Notes under the pieces: model-generated
Seen by the model: the letters and a program-made list of their open reading frames with translations, nothing else
Database searches by the model: none
Told to the model about the DNA's origin: nothing
Origin: Capitulum mitella
Lineage: Eukaryota; Arthropoda; Thecostraca; Pollicipedomorpha; Pollicipedidae
Reading direction: 5' to 3'
DNA: 64,000 nt
Assembly: GCA_030062745.1 (NCBI GenBank)
Contig: CP099849.1
Span: forward strand, 12,312,144-12,376,143
Made by a program: the position numbers and the translations under genes
Part shown: in pieces, positions 62,704 to 64,000 of the stretch
Numbering within the stretch: position 1 is the first letter of the stretch
Layout: every line of letters starts with the position of its first letter

Positions 62704-62892
62704 CTAGGCGCGCTTAAGGCGGAAGGCGACGAACGCGTCGACCAGGTAGATGACGGCGTTGATGACACAAAGCGAGCCCATGGCCAAACCAGCGTCACGA
62801 GTCTGGCTCGAGCCTATTCTGTCGTAGACCTCGAGAGCCATGATGCCCGCTGTGATCATCATGATGAAGCCAACCAGGTTATACAGCGTCTC
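62704..62892 (-). CDS. MARVEL-type gene, last coding exon
   Basis: 62 codons plus stop. Two transmembrane helices are separated by a short loop, EVYDRIGSSQTRDAG. High G/C third positions match the ACSL and PHGDH exons and contrast with the flanking AT-rich DNA. Confidence 0.78.
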   Translation of the reverse strand, partial: ETLYNLVGFIMMITAGIMALEVYDRIGSSQTRDAGLAMGSLCVINAVIYLVDAFVAFRLKRA

Positions 62893-63758
62893 CTGCGAAC
62901 GGCACAGTCTCGTCAGGGGCGGCAAGTGGACTTCCTTTCCTCAGGACCATTTCAAATACGGCACAGTCATCGATAACAGGTAACAACAAGGATTCAAGTA
63001 CTGACAAGTCACAAGAAGCGTCGTGTGAGCACTGCGAAATGGATGGGAAAATTTAGATTACGAAAATCTGCGCCACATGCACAATGGACTTTTGGCGTGA
63101 ATTTGACCAAGACCGCATTAAAAAAGGACGTTTTCCTGATATGCTAGAGGTAATAATTTTTCTTTCTCAGCTCATCCCCTACAAATATTTTTGTTCTTCA
63201 ATGCAGCGTTGAAAAACATCAGATACTACATTACGTCAACCAACGAATGGCATATCTGGAGTAAATGTGTCAAAACTTCTAGCATCTTAATATTGGGGCA
63301 AATCTTATTGTCACGCCCGCTGTGCATTATCGCCTTGACCACGATGAGCGCAACACTGCTGCAAGCGGCCACCACAATCGGCAGTTCTACGAGCCACACG
63401 GATCACGCAGCCAGAGGCCCGCAATCGCCGGCTTCCACGACGCCCGTCGACGGTGTCAGCTCGCGGGGCGCCCACTCCCCGGGCACTGCACGCCTGCGCC
63501 AGCCACTCACCAGGAAGGACTTCTCGATGGCGATCTCGCCGGCGACGAGCGCGATCAGCAGGGGCGTGGTGACCAGCACCATGCCGCCGCAGGCGATGAC
63601 GCCCACCAGCTGACGGTTCAGCGCATCTCCGGCCGAGCTGCCGCCGAAGCCCAGTCCATAGTGGCGGATCAGGCCCAGGCAGGTCAGGCACAGCGCCTGC
63701 GGCAGACGCAGCCGGTCAGACGTCAAAGGAGGAGCCGCCGGCCCGGTCACCGGGTCCT
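62704..63758 (-). CDS. MARVEL-domain membrane protein, singles-bar-like (3' part)
   Basis: Two exons join in phase 0: 63758(or nearby)-63511 and 62892-62704. Donor TTCCTG|GTGAGT, acceptor GTTCGCAG, stop TAG at 62706-62704. The product has hydrophobic segments ALCLTCLGLI, QLVGVIACGGMVLVTTPLLI, ETLYNLVGFIMMITAGIMAL and AMGSLCVINAVIYLVDAFVA, ending FRLKRA. This four-helix layout with a short basic tail fits the MARVEL fold, which acts in membrane apposition and vesicle trafficking. The resemblance to arthropod singles-bar proteins is from memory and moderate. The 5' limit is uncertain: acceptor-like sites occur at 63759-63761 (GCTGTCAG) and inside RLPQ just before ALCL. Upstream exons are not seen before the window end. 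Confidence 0.72.
63511..63758 (-). CDS. MARVEL-type gene, penultimate exon
   Basis: The reading frame is open from 63795 to 63403. The exon ends at 63511 with LVAGEIAIEKSFL then GTGAGT. It contains one clear and one short hydrophobic segment. The upstream boundary is ambiguous because two plausible acceptors exist. Confidence 0.65.
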
Positions 63759-64000
63759 CTGACAGCCAGCACAATGGCGCATGGTCAGGTGTCAATGACG
63801 GGACGATACGGGACGTGGGCCGCGTTATATGTTTGTCGATATGACCACCAGTGAAATGTGTGTCGTGCTAGTTTCTGTACAAGAAGAAATAGCGAATGAC
63901 AAATGTCACGTTAATTTCTGTACAAGAAGAAATACCACGTCGCAAACAGGACAATAACGAAGAAAAGCACCACCTGATTAACAGCAAAAGTATTTTATGC

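Overview
The window is eukaryotic nuclear DNA from an invertebrate animal. Genes are split by GT-AG introns, exons are GC-rich and strongly biased to G/C at third positions, introns carry minisatellites, and the second half is AT-richer and full of transposon remnants. The protein sequences look arthropod-like. A crustacean is my best guess, at low confidence.

Region 1 (1-18,200) is dominated by one plus-strand gene for a long-chain acyl-CoA synthetase of the ACSL3/ACSL4 type, with 14 coding exons between 3965 and 16890. The exons total 2137 nt. Removing one extra C in exon 8 leaves 2136 nt, that is 711 codons plus a stop, so the sequence as given carries a 1-bp frameshift.

Region 2 (18,227-23,658) is a complete minus-strand gene for D-3-phosphoglycerate dehydrogenase (PHGDH), with 10 coding exons, 529 codons and an intact reading frame. 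It runs tail-to-tail with ACSL, with 1.3 kb between the stop codons.

Region 3 (about 23.7-62.7 kb) has no host gene I can identify. It holds five copies of a ~1.2-kb TTAA-flanked element (family 1), three copies of a second TTAA-flanked element (family 2), a 265-bp hAT-like MITE with a perfect 8-bp target duplication, a 2-kb hAT-like element filled with degenerate ~30-bp repeats, a pogo/Tigger-like remnant, decayed LINE and Ty3/gypsy reverse transcriptase fragments, a TTAA-bounded hairpin, and micro- and minisatellites. Several insertions are nested.

Region 4 (62,704 to past 63.7 kb, minus strand) is the 3' part of a small MARVEL-type four-helix membrane protein gene resembling arthropod 'singles bar' proteins. 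Its upstream exons lie at or beyond the window edge.

The most striking observation is that several intronic minisatellites in ACSL and PHGDH were built from the splice junction itself. Repeat units contain the exon end plus the 5' splice site (ACSL introns 4 and 8, and probably PHGDH intron 6), or the 3' splice site plus the exon start (ACSL intron 9), so the real site sits at the edge of an array of decoys. The second is that family-1 TTAA elements carry a conserved set of TGACCT/AGGTCA half-sites with spacing 4-4-1, like clustered nuclear-receptor elements.
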